Assembly (NCBI GenBank): GCA_963753905.1
Contig: CAVWDZ010000001.1
Span: 1,984,001-2,048,000, forward strand
Source: Bog-756 sp963753905
GTDB lineage: Bacteria > Actinomycetota > Acidimicrobiia > Acidimicrobiales > RAAP-2
Direction: 5' to 3'
Length of the DNA stretch: 64,000 nt
The position numbers and the translations under genes are program-made. Positions 32,553-41,598 of this stretch are shown here, one piece after another (within the stretch, counting starts at the first letter, position 1; each line of letters begins with the position of its first letter). The notes beneath the pieces are model-generated. The model was not told where the DNA came from. It saw nothing but the letters and a program-made list of their open reading frames with translations, and ran no database searches.

Positions 32553-33968
32553 TTAGATCCCGCTGATCTGCATGTCCCCGATGGCCAGGGTCTGGCCGGC
32601 GGCGATCCCCGGGAGCCACTCGACGTCCGCGCCCACCGCGAGCAGCGAGCCGAGCATCCGCTGGAGGGTCGATGCCACGGTGATCTCGCGGACCGGTTCG
32701 GCCAGCTGCCCATCGCGGATCACGAGGCCCTCGGCGCCCACCGAGAAGTCGCCGCTGATCGGGTTGACCCCCGAGTGGACCCCGGTCATCGACTGCACGA
32801 ACAGGCCCTCGCCGACCGAGGCGAGCACCCCATCCTCGTCATGGCCCTCGGGGCCCGGAGCCAGGGTGAGGGCCCGACACCCCGGCGACGGGGTACCGGA
32901 GAACCCGCCGCGCACCGCCGACCCGGTCGAGACCACCCCGGCGCGCGAGGCCGAGACGGTGTCGTAGAGGAACCCCCGCAACATCCCTGCGTCGATGAGC
33001 ACGTTGCGCCGGCAGGCGAGACCCTCGGCATCGTGGGCAGCCGCCCCGAAGGCACGCGGGTCGGTCGGGTCGTCGACCAGGGTCAGCCCGGCAGTGCCGA
33101 CCAGCTCGCCGATCCGGCCGGCGAAGAACGAGCGACCCTTGGCCACCGCCTCGCCCGAGAGCGCAGACGAGACGATGGACAGCAGGGTCGAGGCCATGCG
33201 CCGGTCGAAGACGACGCTGTTCCGGCCCGAGGGACCCTTGGTCGCTCCCAGCATGCGGACCGCCCGGGTGACCGCATCGGTGCTCGCCGCGTCGGGATCG
33301 AGATCGCCGAACCCCCGACCGACGCTGAACCCCCCGCCGGTCTGGCTTGCTTCGCCGTCGCCGGCGATCACCCCCACCGAGAGGTACCCACTGGTCTTCC
33401 GGTTCGAGGCCCGGATCCCGGTCGTCGAGACCAGTGCCACCTCGACCGCGGCGTCTCCGTAGTCGGCCGCGTCCACCTGACGGATACGGGGGTCGGCTCC
33501 CCTCGCCTGCGCCTCGAGAGCAAGAGCAAGCTCCACCTTCCGTCCGGTCGCTACGGCGGCCAGCCCGTCGTCCCAGAGGTCGACCTGCACCGCGTCCACC
33601 CCGTCGGGCGTGGCCAGCCGCACGTGCTCGTCGGGCGTGGCGAAGGCGGCGTTGTCCCGTGCCTCGTCCAGCGTCTCCCCGAGGACCGACTCGTCGAGGG
33701 AGCCGGCCCAGGCGAACCCGAGGCGGTGATCGGCGATCACACGGATGCCGATGCCGGCGGAGGTCGCCGAGGTGAGCGACTCGACCTCACCGGCGTAGGC
33801 CCGGACCTCGGTCTCCGTGCCCCGCGCCACATAGACCTCGACATCCTCGCCCGAGCGTGCCCACCCTGCGACCCGCTCGGCGAGCCCAACCAGCTCCCCC
33901 GCGTCGCGGGCGGTGTCCGGCCGGTCGGTCCCCGTCCGTTCGGTGCTCGTGCTCGTCGTCGTGCTCAC
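32553..33968 (-). CDS. tldE: TldE/PmbA-family metalloprotease subunit
   Basis: Inactive or regulatory partner of TldD in the heterodimeric protease that trims modified peptides (microcin, antitoxin CcdA) in E. coli. About 471 residues. Visible: AYAGEVESLTSATSAGIGIR at the N-terminus, FDRRMASTLLSIVSSALSGE, a TldE-type region without the HExxxH zinc motif, and the C-terminal block SVGEGLFVQSMTGVHSGVNP, GDFSVGAEGLVIRDGQLAEP. GTG start overlapping the tldD stop by four bases; the longer open frame upstream is the shadow of tldD. Converges with the preceding membrane gene. Confidence 0.92.
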   Translation of the reverse strand: MSTTTSTSTERTGTDRPDTARDAGELVGLAERVAGWARSGEDVEVYVARGTETEVRAYAGEVESLTSATSAGIGIRVIADHRLGFAWAGSLDESVLGETLDEARDNAAFATPDEHVRLATPDGVDAVQVDLWDDGLAAVATGRKVELALALEAQARGADPRIRQVDAADYGDAAVEVALVSTTGIRASNRKTSGYLSVGVIAGDGEASQTGGGFSVGRGFGDLDPDAASTDAVTRAVRMLGATKGPSGRNSVVFDRRMASTLLSIVSSALSGEAVAKGRSFFAGRIGELVGTAGLTLVDDPTDPRAFGAAAHDAEGLACRRNVLIDAGMLRGFLYDTVSASRAGVVSTGSAVRGGFSGTPSPGCRALTLAPGPEGHDEDGVLASVGEGLFVQSMTGVHSGVNPISGDFSVGAEGLVIRDGQLAEPVREITVASTLQRMLGSLLAVGADVEWLPGIAAGQTLAIGDMQISGI

Positions 33969-35359
33969 TCCGCCGTCCCCCCGATGGTCACGCCGGTGAG
34001 GCGCATCGTGGCCTGGCCGCAGCCGACCGGCACGCTCTGGCCGTCCTTGCCACAAGTCCCCGGCGTCATCGAGAAGTCGGTGCCCACCGCGTCGATCCGC
34101 TTGAGGATCTCGGGCCCGTTTCCGATGAGGTTGGCGTCGCGGAGGGGCTCGGTGATCCGGCCTCCTTCGATGAGGTAGGCCTCGGTCGTCCCGAAGACGA
34201 AGTCCCCGGTCGTGGTGTTGACCTGCCCTCCGCCGAGCCGGGCCACGTAGACCCCGCGCGGTGTCTGGGCCACGATCTCGTCGGCATCCTCCCCGCCGGG
34301 CAGGAGGAAGGTATTGGTCATCCGGACCATCGGCAGGTGCTGGTAGCTCTGGCGCCGACCGTTGCCCGACGAGACCCGACCCTCCTTTCGGGCCCGCAGG
34401 TAGTCCCACAGATAGTCGGTGAGCACCCCCTGTTCGATGAGGACGTTGCGCTGGGCGGGCCGGCCTTCGTCGTCCACCGCGTACGTCCCCCACTCCGAAC
34501 CGACGGTGCCGTCGTCGATGAGGGTGACCAGCGGACTGGCCACCTGTTTGCCGACCATTCCGGTGTAGACCGAGGCGTCCTTGACGATGTGATCGGCTTC
34601 GAGGCCATGGCCGCAGGCCTCGTGGAAGAGGATGCCACCGCTCCCGCCGGCCAGGACCACTGGCAGCTCCCCCGAGGGGGCCGGGCGGGCGGAGAGCTTG
34701 GCGAGGGCGCGCCGCGCGGCCATCTGGGCGAGCTCCTCGACCGAGACTTCGTCGAACAGCTCGAACCCGAGAGTCCGGGCGGACGTCTCGAACCCGGTCT
34801 GGAGGCCGGTGTCGCCGACCGCCACACACGAGACGGAGAAGCGGGTCCGTACCTGCTCGTCCCGCGCGACGAGACCGTCGGAGTTGGCCACCAACACCTG
34901 ACGCCGTGAGGACCCACACCCTGCCTGCACCTGGGAGACGGCGTCTCCGGCGGCACGGGCTGCCTCGTCGGCCCGTGTGAGCAGCTCGAGCGCCTCGGCC
35001 TTCGAGCCGGTCGTCGGTTCCCTCCGGTCACCGCGGTCGGCAGGTCCCGACTCTCGTAGCGGCCCGACCGCCACGGTCGTGGTCCCGCCGACGCCGCCCC
35101 GGGCGACCGCCGAAGCGGCTTCGGCCGCACGCAGCAGGCCGGGCTCGCTCAGATCGGCCGTATGGGCGAATCCGGTGGTCTCTCCCGAGACGACCCGGAT
35201 GCCGGCGCCGCGCTCACGTCCCGAGGAGAGCTCTTCGACCCGTCCGTCGTCCAGCATGGCCGACGAGGTCGACCGATCCTCGGCGAACACCTCGGCGAAC
35301 TCGCCGCCGTTGCGGAGCGCCTCGGACAGCACCCGCTCCAGGACAGGGGATTCGATCAC
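33965..35359 (-). CDS. tldD: TldD-family metalloprotease catalytic subunit
   Basis: Zinc peptidase, 464 residues, usual length. The zinc motif HEACGH is at residues 246-251 (with HGLEADHIVKDASVY following), the last ligand region lies near the C-terminus (MTPGTCGKDGQSVPVGCGQ), and the N-terminus has the DDGRVEELSSGRERGAGIRV motif. Acts in the cytoplasm with TldE. GTG start at 35359 with AGGAGG five bases upstream. tldD-tldE form a two-gene operon, divergent from the thioesterase gene. The real substrate in this organism is unknown; no peptide-antibiotic genes are nearby. Confidence 0.94.
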   Translation of the reverse strand: MIESPVLERVLSEALRNGGEFAEVFAEDRSTSSAMLDDGRVEELSSGRERGAGIRVVSGETTGFAHTADLSEPGLLRAAEAASAVARGGVGGTTTVAVGPLRESGPADRGDRREPTTGSKAEALELLTRADEAARAAGDAVSQVQAGCGSSRRQVLVANSDGLVARDEQVRTRFSVSCVAVGDTGLQTGFETSARTLGFELFDEVSVEELAQMAARRALAKLSARPAPSGELPVVLAGGSGGILFHEACGHGLEADHIVKDASVYTGMVGKQVASPLVTLIDDGTVGSEWGTYAVDDEGRPAQRNVLIEQGVLTDYLWDYLRARKEGRVSSGNGRRQSYQHLPMVRMTNTFLLPGGEDADEIVAQTPRGVYVARLGGGQVNTTTGDFVFGTTEAYLIEGGRITEPLRDANLIGNGPEILKRIDAVGTDFSMTPGTCGKDGQSVPVGCGQATMRLTGVTIGGTAE

Positions 35360-35415
35360 TGCAGCCTCCTCGCATCACCGGGCGTCGCCAGGTGGCCGAC
35401 GTCAGCTGTGTCACG

Positions 35416-35421
35416 TATCGT
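35416..35421 (+). promoter_or_regulatory. -10 box of leaderless thioesterase promoter
   Basis: TATCGT ends six bases before the GTG at 35428, which decides this start over an upstream in-frame ATG. Confidence 0.5.
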
Positions 35422-35427
35422 ACCGGC

Positions 35428-35805
35428 GTGGCTCCACGCACCGGTCTCTCGGCCCGCATCGAGCTCGAGGTCACCGGGGCGGACACCGCCGAGGCGTTCC
35501 GCACGGGCTCGGTGCCGGTCCTGGCCACCCCGCGTCTGATCGCGCTCTGCGAGGAGGCCAGCTGCCTGGCCATCGAAGGACACCTGCCCGAGCGCGGCAC
35601 CTCGGTGGCCAAGCGGCTCCAGTTCGACCATCTGGTACCGGTCGGCATCGGCGGGAAGGTGTCAGCCGAGGCCACGCTCGACCGGATCGAAGGACGACGG
35701 CTGGTGTTCACCCTCTCGGTCTCCGAGGAGTCCGGCCTGGTGGCCGCGGGCAAGCTGATCCGGGTCATCGTCGACCGGGACACGTTCCTCTCCAACGTCC
35801 GCTGA
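35428..35805 (+). CDS. Hotdog-fold thioesterase, FlK-like
   Basis: About 125 residues. The pattern SVPVLATPRLIALCEEASCL, then GTSVAKRLQFDHLVPVGIG and IEGRRLVFTLSVSEESGLVA, is that of the fluoroacetyl-CoA thioesterase (FlK)-like hotdog family, with the Thr (ATP), Glu (CEEA) and His (FDH) positions of the FlK catalytic triad. Fluoroacetyl-CoA is unlikely to be the substrate; most family members hydrolyse unknown short acyl-CoAs. Divergent from tldD with about 70 bases between the starts and 112 bases before dxs. Confidence 0.78.
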   Translation: MAPRTGLSARIELEVTGADTAEAFRTGSVPVLATPRLIALCEEASCLAIEGHLPERGTSVAKRLQFDHLVPVGIGGKVSAEATLDRIEGRRLVFTLSVSEESGLVAAGKLIRVIVDRDTFLSNVR

Positions 35806-35887
35806 CCAGTCAGTCCGCCCCAGCTGGCCGGCCCAGACCGACGACGACACGGATCGATGGTTCTCGTTCCGTTCGGTAGCGCACTGG

Positions 35888-35893
35888 TAGCCT
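35888..35893 (+). promoter_or_regulatory. -10 box for dxs
   Basis: TAGCCT, 24 bases before the dxs ATG; would give a leader of about 17 bases. No clear Shine-Dalgarno follows. Confidence 0.35.
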
Positions 35894-35917
35894 GACGCCA
35901 TACAGACCCGCTCGGAC

Positions 35918-37861
35918 ATGATCCTCGGCACCATCGACAGCCCGGCTGACCTGAGGGCACTCACCCCGGACCAGTTGAGCCAGCTCGCGGGCGAGATCCG
36001 GGGGTTCATCGTCGACACCGTGACCGCCACCGGTGGCCACCTGGGCTCCAATCTCGGCGTCGTGGAGCTGACCCTCGCGCTCCATCGCACCTTCGACTCG
36101 CCGCGGGACGCGCTGCTCTGGGACACCGGCCACCAGGCCTACGTCCACAAGCTCGTCACCGGTCGGCGCGACGGCTTCACCCACCTCCGCCAGGAGGACG
36201 GGCTCTCCGGTTACCCGAATCGCACCGAATCGGAGCACGACTGGGTCGAGAACAGCCACGCCTCTGCGGTCCTCAGCTACGCCCATGGGTTGGCCAGCGC
36301 CTTCGAGCTCCAGGGGAGCGACCGGCGGGTCGTCGCAGTGGTCGGCGACGGCGCGCTCACCGGCGGCATGGCCTACGAGGCGCTCAACAATCTGGGCCAT
36401 TCCGGCAAGCGGGTCGTGATCGTGCTCAACGACAACGGCCGTTCGTACGCACCCACCGTGTCCCGGCTCTCGCTCAGCCTGACCCACCTCCGGCTCAGCC
36501 CGGCCTATGTGCAGGCCCGCCAGCGCATCCGCCATCTGCTCCGTGAGCTCCCCGGGGTCGGTGACCTCGCCTACTCGAGCGTCCACGGTCTCACCAGTGC
36601 GCTGCGCGAAGTCGTCACACCCCACACCTTCTTCGAGGCCCTCGGCATCCGATACGCGGGGCCCATCGACGGTCATGACATCGCAGGTGTCGAGCAGGCC
36701 TTGGCCAATGCAACCGAGTGGCCCGGGCCGATCGTCGTCCACGTCCTGACCCAGAAAGGCCGCGGCTACGCCCCGGCCGAGGAAGACGACGTGCAGCGCC
36801 TGCACGACTTCAAGGTGATGACCGCCCCGGTGGTCCCTGCCGAAAGCGACAGGTCGGGTCTGCCGGCCCAGGGTGGGATCCCGGGGCTGCGCGCCGACGT
36901 GCCGGTGACCACATATACCGACGCGTTCTCCCGGGCCCTGCTCGTCCACGCCGAGGCCGATCCGCGCATCGTCGCCATCACCGCGGCGATGCCCGGCCCG
37001 ACCGGGTTGCTCCCCTTCGAGGCCCGGTTCCCGGACCGGTTCATGGACGTAGGCATCGCCGAGCAGCACGCGGTGACTGCGTCAGCAGGCTTGGCCATGG
37101 CCGGCATGCGTCCGGTGGTGGCTGTCTACTCCACCTTCTTCAGCCGCGCCTTCGACCAGGCCAATCTCGATGTCGCGCTGCACAAGGTGCCGGTGGTCCT
37201 CGTCCTCGACCGTGCCGGCATCACCGGAGACGACGGCCCGAGCCACCACGGAGTGCTGGACCTCGCCCTCAGCCTCTCGATCCCCGGCATGACCGTGTTC
37301 GCCCCGTCCTGCGCTCCCGAAGTCGAAGCCATGCTGGCCACCGCACTCACCCTCGACGGGCCGTCGGTGATCCGCTTCCCGAAGACGCCGGCTCCGGCGG
37401 TCCGCCCCGATGCCGTCGGGTCCGGGTTCGAAGCCCGACTGGTTCGCGACGGTGACGGATCGGTCTGCATCCTCGCGGTGGGCAAGATGGTCGCGGCCGC
37501 CGAGGAGGCCGCCGACCGGCTGGCGCGCGAGGGCATCGAGGTGACCATCTGGGACCCGCGGGTCATCTCCCACCCCGACTCCGACATGCTGGCCGACGCC
37601 GGTCGGCACGCCATGGTCGTCACCGTGGAGGACGGGGTCCGCTACGGCGGGGCGGGGATGTTCCTGGCCGACGCCCTCCAGCACGCGCTCCCCCTCGGGA
37701 CGATGCCCCCGGTCGTGGTTCGCGGCATCCCCCGATCCTTCCTGGCCCAGGGCAAGCCGGACCGGATCCTGGCGCGCCTCGGACTCGACGCGGAAGGGAT
37801 CGCCCGGACCGTCCGCGACTCGCTGGGCGCCCTGACCGAGGGCGGGCACGGCCCGATCTGA
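35918..37861 (+). CDS. dxs: 1-deoxy-D-xylulose-5-phosphate synthase
   Basis: First enzyme of the MEP isoprenoid pathway: joins pyruvate and glyceraldehyde 3-phosphate using thiamine diphosphate. 647 residues, normal length. Motifs: GGHLGSNLGVVELTLALH, WDTGHQAYVHKLVTGR, the TPP motif VVGDGALTGGMAYEALNN ending LNDNGRSYAPTVS, transketolase-C features DVGIAEQHAVTASAGLA and DRAGITGDDGPSHHG. Ends with TVEDGVRYGGAGMFLAD. The isoprenoid route is independent of the steroid genes that follow; a KstR-like site lies between dxs and the next gene. Confidence 0.96.
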   Translation: MILGTIDSPADLRALTPDQLSQLAGEIRGFIVDTVTATGGHLGSNLGVVELTLALHRTFDSPRDALLWDTGHQAYVHKLVTGRRDGFTHLRQEDGLSGYPNRTESEHDWVENSHASAVLSYAHGLASAFELQGSDRRVVAVVGDGALTGGMAYEALNNLGHSGKRVVIVLNDNGRSYAPTVSRLSLSLTHLRLSPAYVQARQRIRHLLRELPGVGDLAYSSVHGLTSALREVVTPHTFFEALGIRYAGPIDGHDIAGVEQALANATEWPGPIVVHVLTQKGRGYAPAEEDDVQRLHDFKVMTAPVVPAESDRSGLPAQGGIPGLRADVPVTTYTDAFSRALLVHAEADPRIVAITAAMPGPTGLLPFEARFPDRFMDVGIAEQHAVTASAGLAMAGMRPVVAVYSTFFSRAFDQANLDVALHKVPVVLVLDRAGITGDDGPSHHGVLDLALSLSIPGMTVFAPSCAPEVEAMLATALTLDGPSVIRFPKTPAPAVRPDAVGSGFEARLVRDGDGSVCILAVGKMVAAAEEAADRLAREGIEVTIWDPRVISHPDSDMLADAGRHAMVVTVEDGVRYGGAGMFLADALQHALPLGTMPPVVVRGIPRSFLAQGKPDRILARLGLDAEGIARTVRDSLGALTEGGHGPI

Positions 37862-37900
37862 GAGGTACGCGTCGGGTCGCCCGGTGGTTGCCGCCCCAAT

Positions 37901-37914
37901 CGAAACGTGTTCTA
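37901..37914 (+). promoter_or_regulatory. KstR-like operator before the FadD19-like gene
   Basis: CGAAACGTGTTCTA matches the actinobacterial KstR consensus TnnAACnnGTTnnA at seven of eight fixed positions (first base differs). It lies 12 bases before the ATG at 37926, where a bound repressor would block transcription. Confidence 0.6.
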
Positions 37915-37925
37915 CTGACTGCCCG

Positions 37926-39572
37926 ATGACCACCTTCAACCTCGCCGACCTCTTCGAGGCGTCCGTCGATGCCTACGGTGACCGGGAGTACCTGCTGGCC
38001 GCCGGAGAACGCCGCACCTATGCCCAGATGGAGGAGCGGGCCAACCGGCTGGCACACTTCCTGGCCTCCCGGGGGATCGGGACCGGCGACCACGTCGGCA
38101 TCTACTCGCTCAACAGCGTCGAGTGGGTCGAGGCTGCCTGGGCCGTCTTCAAGTTGCGGGCGGTCTGGATCAACATCAACTACCGCTACGTGAAAGAGGA
38201 GCTCCGCTACCTCTTCACCAACGCCGACCTCGTGGCACTGGTCCACCAGGCGGAGTTCTCCCCCCAGGTCACAGAGCTCCTGCCCGGCCTCCCCGACCTC
38301 CGGCTGGTGATCGGCATCGACGACGGATCGGGGGTGCCCCTCGGCGAGGGGACCGTTCCCTACGAGGAGGCCCTCTCCGAGGGTGGCCCGGAACGGGACT
38401 TCGGCCCCCGATCGAACGACGACTACTACATCCTCTACACCGGGGGGACCACCGGCATGCCCAAGGGCGTGGTCTGGCGCCACGAGGACGTCTTCTACGC
38501 CCTCGGTGGAGGACTCGATCCGTCCAGCAACACGCGGATCCAGCGGCCCGAGGAGATGGTCGAGAAGGGCCGGGCCGGGCCGGTGACCCTGTTGCCCATC
38601 GCCCCGCTCATGCACGGAGCGACCCAGTGGTCGGTCATGGGCCAGAGCTTCGTCGGTAACCGCACCATCCTGGTCCCGAAGTTCGAACCCCACGAGGTGT
38701 GGCGGCTCGTCGAGACGGAGCGGGCCAACTCGGTGATGATCACAGGCGACGCGATGGGCAAGCCACTCATCGAGGCCCTCGATGATCCGGCTCACTCCTA
38801 CGACCTCTCCTCCCTCCTGGCCGTCACCTCGTCAGCCGCCCTCTTCTCGGCGCCGGTCAAGGACGAGTTCTTCCGCCACCTGCCCAACATCGTCATCGTC
38901 GACGCAGTCGGGTCGTCCGAATCGGGCAACAACGGCATGTCCACCGTGACCAAGGGGGGCACGGCCATGAAGAGCGGGCCCACGATCAGCATCCTCGGGG
39001 AGACGGTCGTCTTCGATGAGGACCTGGTTCGCGTCGTTCCCGGTTCGGGCACGATCGGCAAGATCGCCCGCTCGGGGGACATCCCGGTCGGCTACTACAA
39101 CGACCCGGTCAAAACGGCCGAAGTGTTCGTCACGGTCGACGGCACCCGGTACGTGATGCCCGGCGACTTCGCCACGGTCGAGGCGGACGGCAGCGTCACC
39201 CTGCTCGGACGGGGTTCGGTCTCCATCAATTCGGGCGGCGAGAAGATCTTCCCCGAGGAGGTCGAGTCGGCGGTGCGGTCCCACCCGGACGTCTTCGACG
39301 CCATCGTGGTCGGCGCGCCCGACGACCGTTGGGGACAGCGGGTGGCCGCCATCATCCAGCCCCGGCCCGGCCGCCACCCGACGCTCGAGGAGATCCAGAA
39401 CCACTGCCGGGAGGCCATCGCCGGGTACAAGGTCCCCCGCCAGCTCCACGTGGTCGAAGCCATGGTGCGCTCGCCGAGCGGGAAGCCGGACTACCGGTGG
39501 GCCGCGGGCGTTGTTGGCGAGACTCCCGAGGAGACCGACAGCGGAGGCGCCCGGACGGCAACCGGGAGCTGA
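37926..39572 (+). CDS. fadD19: Steroid side-chain acyl-CoA synthetase, FadD19-like
   Basis: ATP-dependent CoA ligase of about 548 residues. In mycobacteria and rhodococci FadD19 activates C27 steroid acids (3-oxocholest-4-en-26-oate) after P450 oxidation. AMP-binding motifs: YYILYTGGTTGMPKGVVWRH (P-loop), PIAPLMHGATQ, DAVGSSESGNNG, YVMPGDFATVEADG and the C-terminal lysine region GYKVPRQLHVVEAMVRSPSG-KPDYRW. The block VNxNYRYVxxELRYLFxNADLVALVH is characteristic of the FadD19 subgroup. The C-terminal 20 residues are an extra low-complexity tail. Starts 12 bases after a KstR-like operator; the next gene follows after six bases. Confidence 0.87.
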   Translation: MTTFNLADLFEASVDAYGDREYLLAAGERRTYAQMEERANRLAHFLASRGIGTGDHVGIYSLNSVEWVEAAWAVFKLRAVWININYRYVKEELRYLFTNADLVALVHQAEFSPQVTELLPGLPDLRLVIGIDDGSGVPLGEGTVPYEEALSEGGPERDFGPRSNDDYYILYTGGTTGMPKGVVWRHEDVFYALGGGLDPSSNTRIQRPEEMVEKGRAGPVTLLPIAPLMHGATQWSVMGQSFVGNRTILVPKFEPHEVWRLVETERANSVMITGDAMGKPLIEALDDPAHSYDLSSLLAVTSSAALFSAPVKDEFFRHLPNIVIVDAVGSSESGNNGMSTVTKGGTAMKSGPTISILGETVVFDEDLVRVVPGSGTIGKIARSGDIPVGYYNDPVKTAEVFVTVDGTRYVMPGDFATVEADGSVTLLGRGSVSINSGGEKIFPEEVESAVRSHPDVFDAIVVGAPDDRWGQRVAAIIQPRPGRHPTLEEIQNHCREAIAGYKVPRQLHVVEAMVRSPSGKPDYRWAAGVVGETPEETDSGGARTATGS

Positions 39573-39578
39573 CCGGAG

Positions 39579-40208
39579 GTGCCGATCGACCTGCGCGCCC
39601 TGCTGGTCCCGTCGCAGTGCGCCGTCCTGACCATGGAGATCCAGCGCGGGGTGATCGGCGACCTCACCTCCTTCCCCGAGCTGGCCGCCGAGGCCGACCG
39701 GGTCGGGGTCGTGCCCCACACCGCCCGGGTGCTCGGCGCGGCCAGGGCCGCAGGGGTGCCGGTCATCCACTGCACGGCCGAGTTCCGCGCCGACCGGGCC
39801 GGGTCCACGGTCAACTGCCAGCTCATCGCGGCCATGGTCCGCAACCCCGACCACCTGCTGTCCGGCACGCCGGCAACCGAGCTCGTCCACGAGCTCGGCC
39901 CGGACCCGGGTGACCTGGTGTGTGCACGCCTCCACGGGGTCTCGCCCTTCACCGGCACCGCACTGGACACGTTGCTCCGCAGCCTCGGGGCACGCACCGT
40001 GGTGGCGACGGGGATCTCGGTCAACCTCGGCGTGCTGGGCCTCGCCATCGAGGCCTGCAACCTCGGCTACCAGGTGGTGGTGCCGCGGGACGCGGTGGCC
40101 GGCATCCCGACCGACTACGCGGACGCCCTCTTGGACAACACCTTCCCGCTCATCGCGACGCTGACCACCACCGACGAGGTCGTCGCGGCCTGGGCAGCCG
40201 ACGGGTGA
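39579..40208 (+). CDS. Isochorismatase-family protein lacking the catalytic cysteine
   Basis: 209 residues with the isochorismatase-like hydrolase fold: AVLTMEIQRGVIG, AGVPVIHCTAEFRADRAG, LHGVSPFTGTALDTLLRSLG, VVATGISVNLGVLGLAIEAC, NLGYQVVVPRDAVAG. The family triad is Asp, Lys, Cys. Here the Asp position is Glu20, the Lys position is not conserved, and the nucleophile position reads NLGVLG with Gly151 instead of Cys. This is probably a non-catalytic or repurposed member; similar sequences with this substitution occur in other actinobacteria. Starts (GTG) six bases after the CoA ligase, so co-transcribed, and may act in steroid breakdown. Function unknown. Confidence 0.8.
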   Translation: MPIDLRALLVPSQCAVLTMEIQRGVIGDLTSFPELAAEADRVGVVPHTARVLGAARAAGVPVIHCTAEFRADRAGSTVNCQLIAAMVRNPDHLLSGTPATELVHELGPDPGDLVCARLHGVSPFTGTALDTLLRSLGARTVVATGISVNLGVLGLAIEACNLGYQVVVPRDAVAGIPTDYADALLDNTFPLIATLTTTDEVVAAWAADG

Positions 40209-40233
40209 GCGGCCGAGCCGGCCGGGTGCGCGT

Positions 40234-41454
40234 CTAGAGCTTCCGGGTGCCGTCCATCTGGATCATGGCGCCGACCGGCAGGCCGGAGACCCGGAGATCG
40301 GGCACCGGCTCGGAGAATTCGGGGTACTTGCGCACCGCGGTCGCCCGGTAGTGGGTCGTCGAGTGGACGTCGTCCTTGTCGAACTCGGGGATGACCTTGC
40401 TGCCGAAGACCTCGAGCATCTCGAGAGCTTCCTCGTGTTCGAGGGAGTCGCTGGGGAGCCCGAAGACGACCTGGTCGCAGCCGACCTCCTCGTACCGGGC
40501 CAGTTGCTCGGCGACCTCGTCCGGACCGCCGCACAACAGCCACCCCTCCGCGATCAGCTGGTCCAGAGCGGCTTCGTCATCGGGCGGGGGGATCGACTCT
40601 GGCCAGGTCGGCGCGTAGTCGGGCTTGGGCATCGTGTCGTGGTACAAGCAGACCAGCGAGTAGAGGTAGCCCCGGTAGAGGCGAAGGGCTGCCGCGCGGG
40701 CCCGATCCCGGTCGGTCATGCAGATGACCGCGTTGGTGAGCATGACGTTGTCGTTCTTGAACTCGCCGATCGGGTCGGCGCACGCCGCGACCCCCTCCTT
40801 GTAGGCGGCGATCCGCCCCTTCAACCCGAAGACCGGCTCGAAATTGAAGGCGATGGCACCGATGCCCATCTCTCCGGCCTGGGTGAACGTAGTCGGGTTG
40901 CCACAGGCGACCCAGATCGGCGGGTGACCCTTGCCGTACGGCTTGGGAAGGACGTTGTGGGGATACGGCACGGTGAAGCTGGTTCCCTCGTAGCTGTAGT
41001 CCCGCTCGGCCCACATCCGCGGGATCTGGCGGATGACCTCGTTCCACTCGGCTTTGGTGGAGTCCTTGTCCAAGATGTTGAACGAGGCGAGCTCGTGGCT
41101 GCCTGCCCCACGGCCGGTTCCCCATTCGAACCGGTTCTGAGTGACGTGGTCCATCATCGCGGCGCGTTCGGCGTAGCGGACCGGGTGTTCCTTGCGCGGG
41201 CTCAGGCTGGTGATTCCCGTCCCGAGGTGGATCCGGTTGGTCTTGGCCGCCACATAGCCCATGACGATCTCAGGGGCCGACAGGTGCGAGTACTCGGTGA
41301 GGCCGTGGTGCTCGCCGAACCAGGCGTACTTCCAGTTGCACTGATCGGCCCTGATCGCGTACTCCATCTCGCGCTCGAGCATCCGGTGCTCGGCGTCGGT
41401 GTCGCGGGAAGCGGGCCCCGGCAGATAGCCGTTGAGAAACACTCCGAACTCCAT
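40234..41454 (-). CDS. Luciferase-like (LLM class) flavin-dependent oxidoreductase
   Basis: About 406 residues with a TIM-barrel luciferase fold: MEFGVFLNGYLPG at the start, WKYAWFGEHHGLTEYSHLSA, TNRIHLGTGITSLSPRKEHP, RFEWGTGRGAGSHEL, and IWVACGNPTTFTQAGEMGIG. Members use FMN or F420; this one looks like the monooxygenase-type group rather than the shorter F420 dehydrogenases. ATG at 41454 has GAGGAG upstream; the longer open frame upstream is not supported. Divergent from the FadD17-like gene, with a perfect KstR-type site between them, so probably induced with the steroid genes. Substrate unknown. Confidence 0.85.
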   Translation of the reverse strand: MEFGVFLNGYLPGPASRDTDAEHRMLEREMEYAIRADQCNWKYAWFGEHHGLTEYSHLSAPEIVMGYVAAKTNRIHLGTGITSLSPRKEHPVRYAERAAMMDHVTQNRFEWGTGRGAGSHELASFNILDKDSTKAEWNEVIRQIPRMWAERDYSYEGTSFTVPYPHNVLPKPYGKGHPPIWVACGNPTTFTQAGEMGIGAIAFNFEPVFGLKGRIAAYKEGVAACADPIGEFKNDNVMLTNAVICMTDRDRARAAALRLYRGYLYSLVCLYHDTMPKPDYAPTWPESIPPPDDEAALDQLIAEGWLLCGGPDEVAEQLARYEEVGCDQVVFGLPSDSLEHEEALEMLEVFGSKVIPEFDKDDVHSTTHYRATAVRKYPEFSEPVPDLRVSGLPVGAMIQMDGTRKL

Positions 41455-41516
41455 GGCGGGGCTCCTCTCGTGCCTCGGGTGGACCGGCTGCCACCGTAAC
41501 AGGGCACTTTGGGAAT

Positions 41517-41530
41517 TGCAACGTGTTCCA
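41517..41530. promoter_or_regulatory. Perfect KstR-type operator between LLM gene and FadD17-like gene
   Basis: TGCAACGTGTTCCA matches TnnAACnnGTTnnA at all eight fixed positions. It sits in the 144-base divergent region, 62 bases upstream of the LLM start and 68 upstream of the ligase start, and could control both. Confidence 0.7.
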
Positions 41531-41583
41531 TATTTGTGCCTGGGTCCCCACTCCGACCGACCGCGTCCCGCCCGCCCAGGCCG

Positions 41584-41589
41584 TACTCT
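41584..41589 (+). promoter_or_regulatory. -10 box for the FadD17-like gene
   Basis: TACTCT ends nine bases before the ATG at 41599; gives a leaderless or nearly leaderless mRNA. Confidence 0.4.
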
Positions 41590-41598
41590 GGTCGGCCC

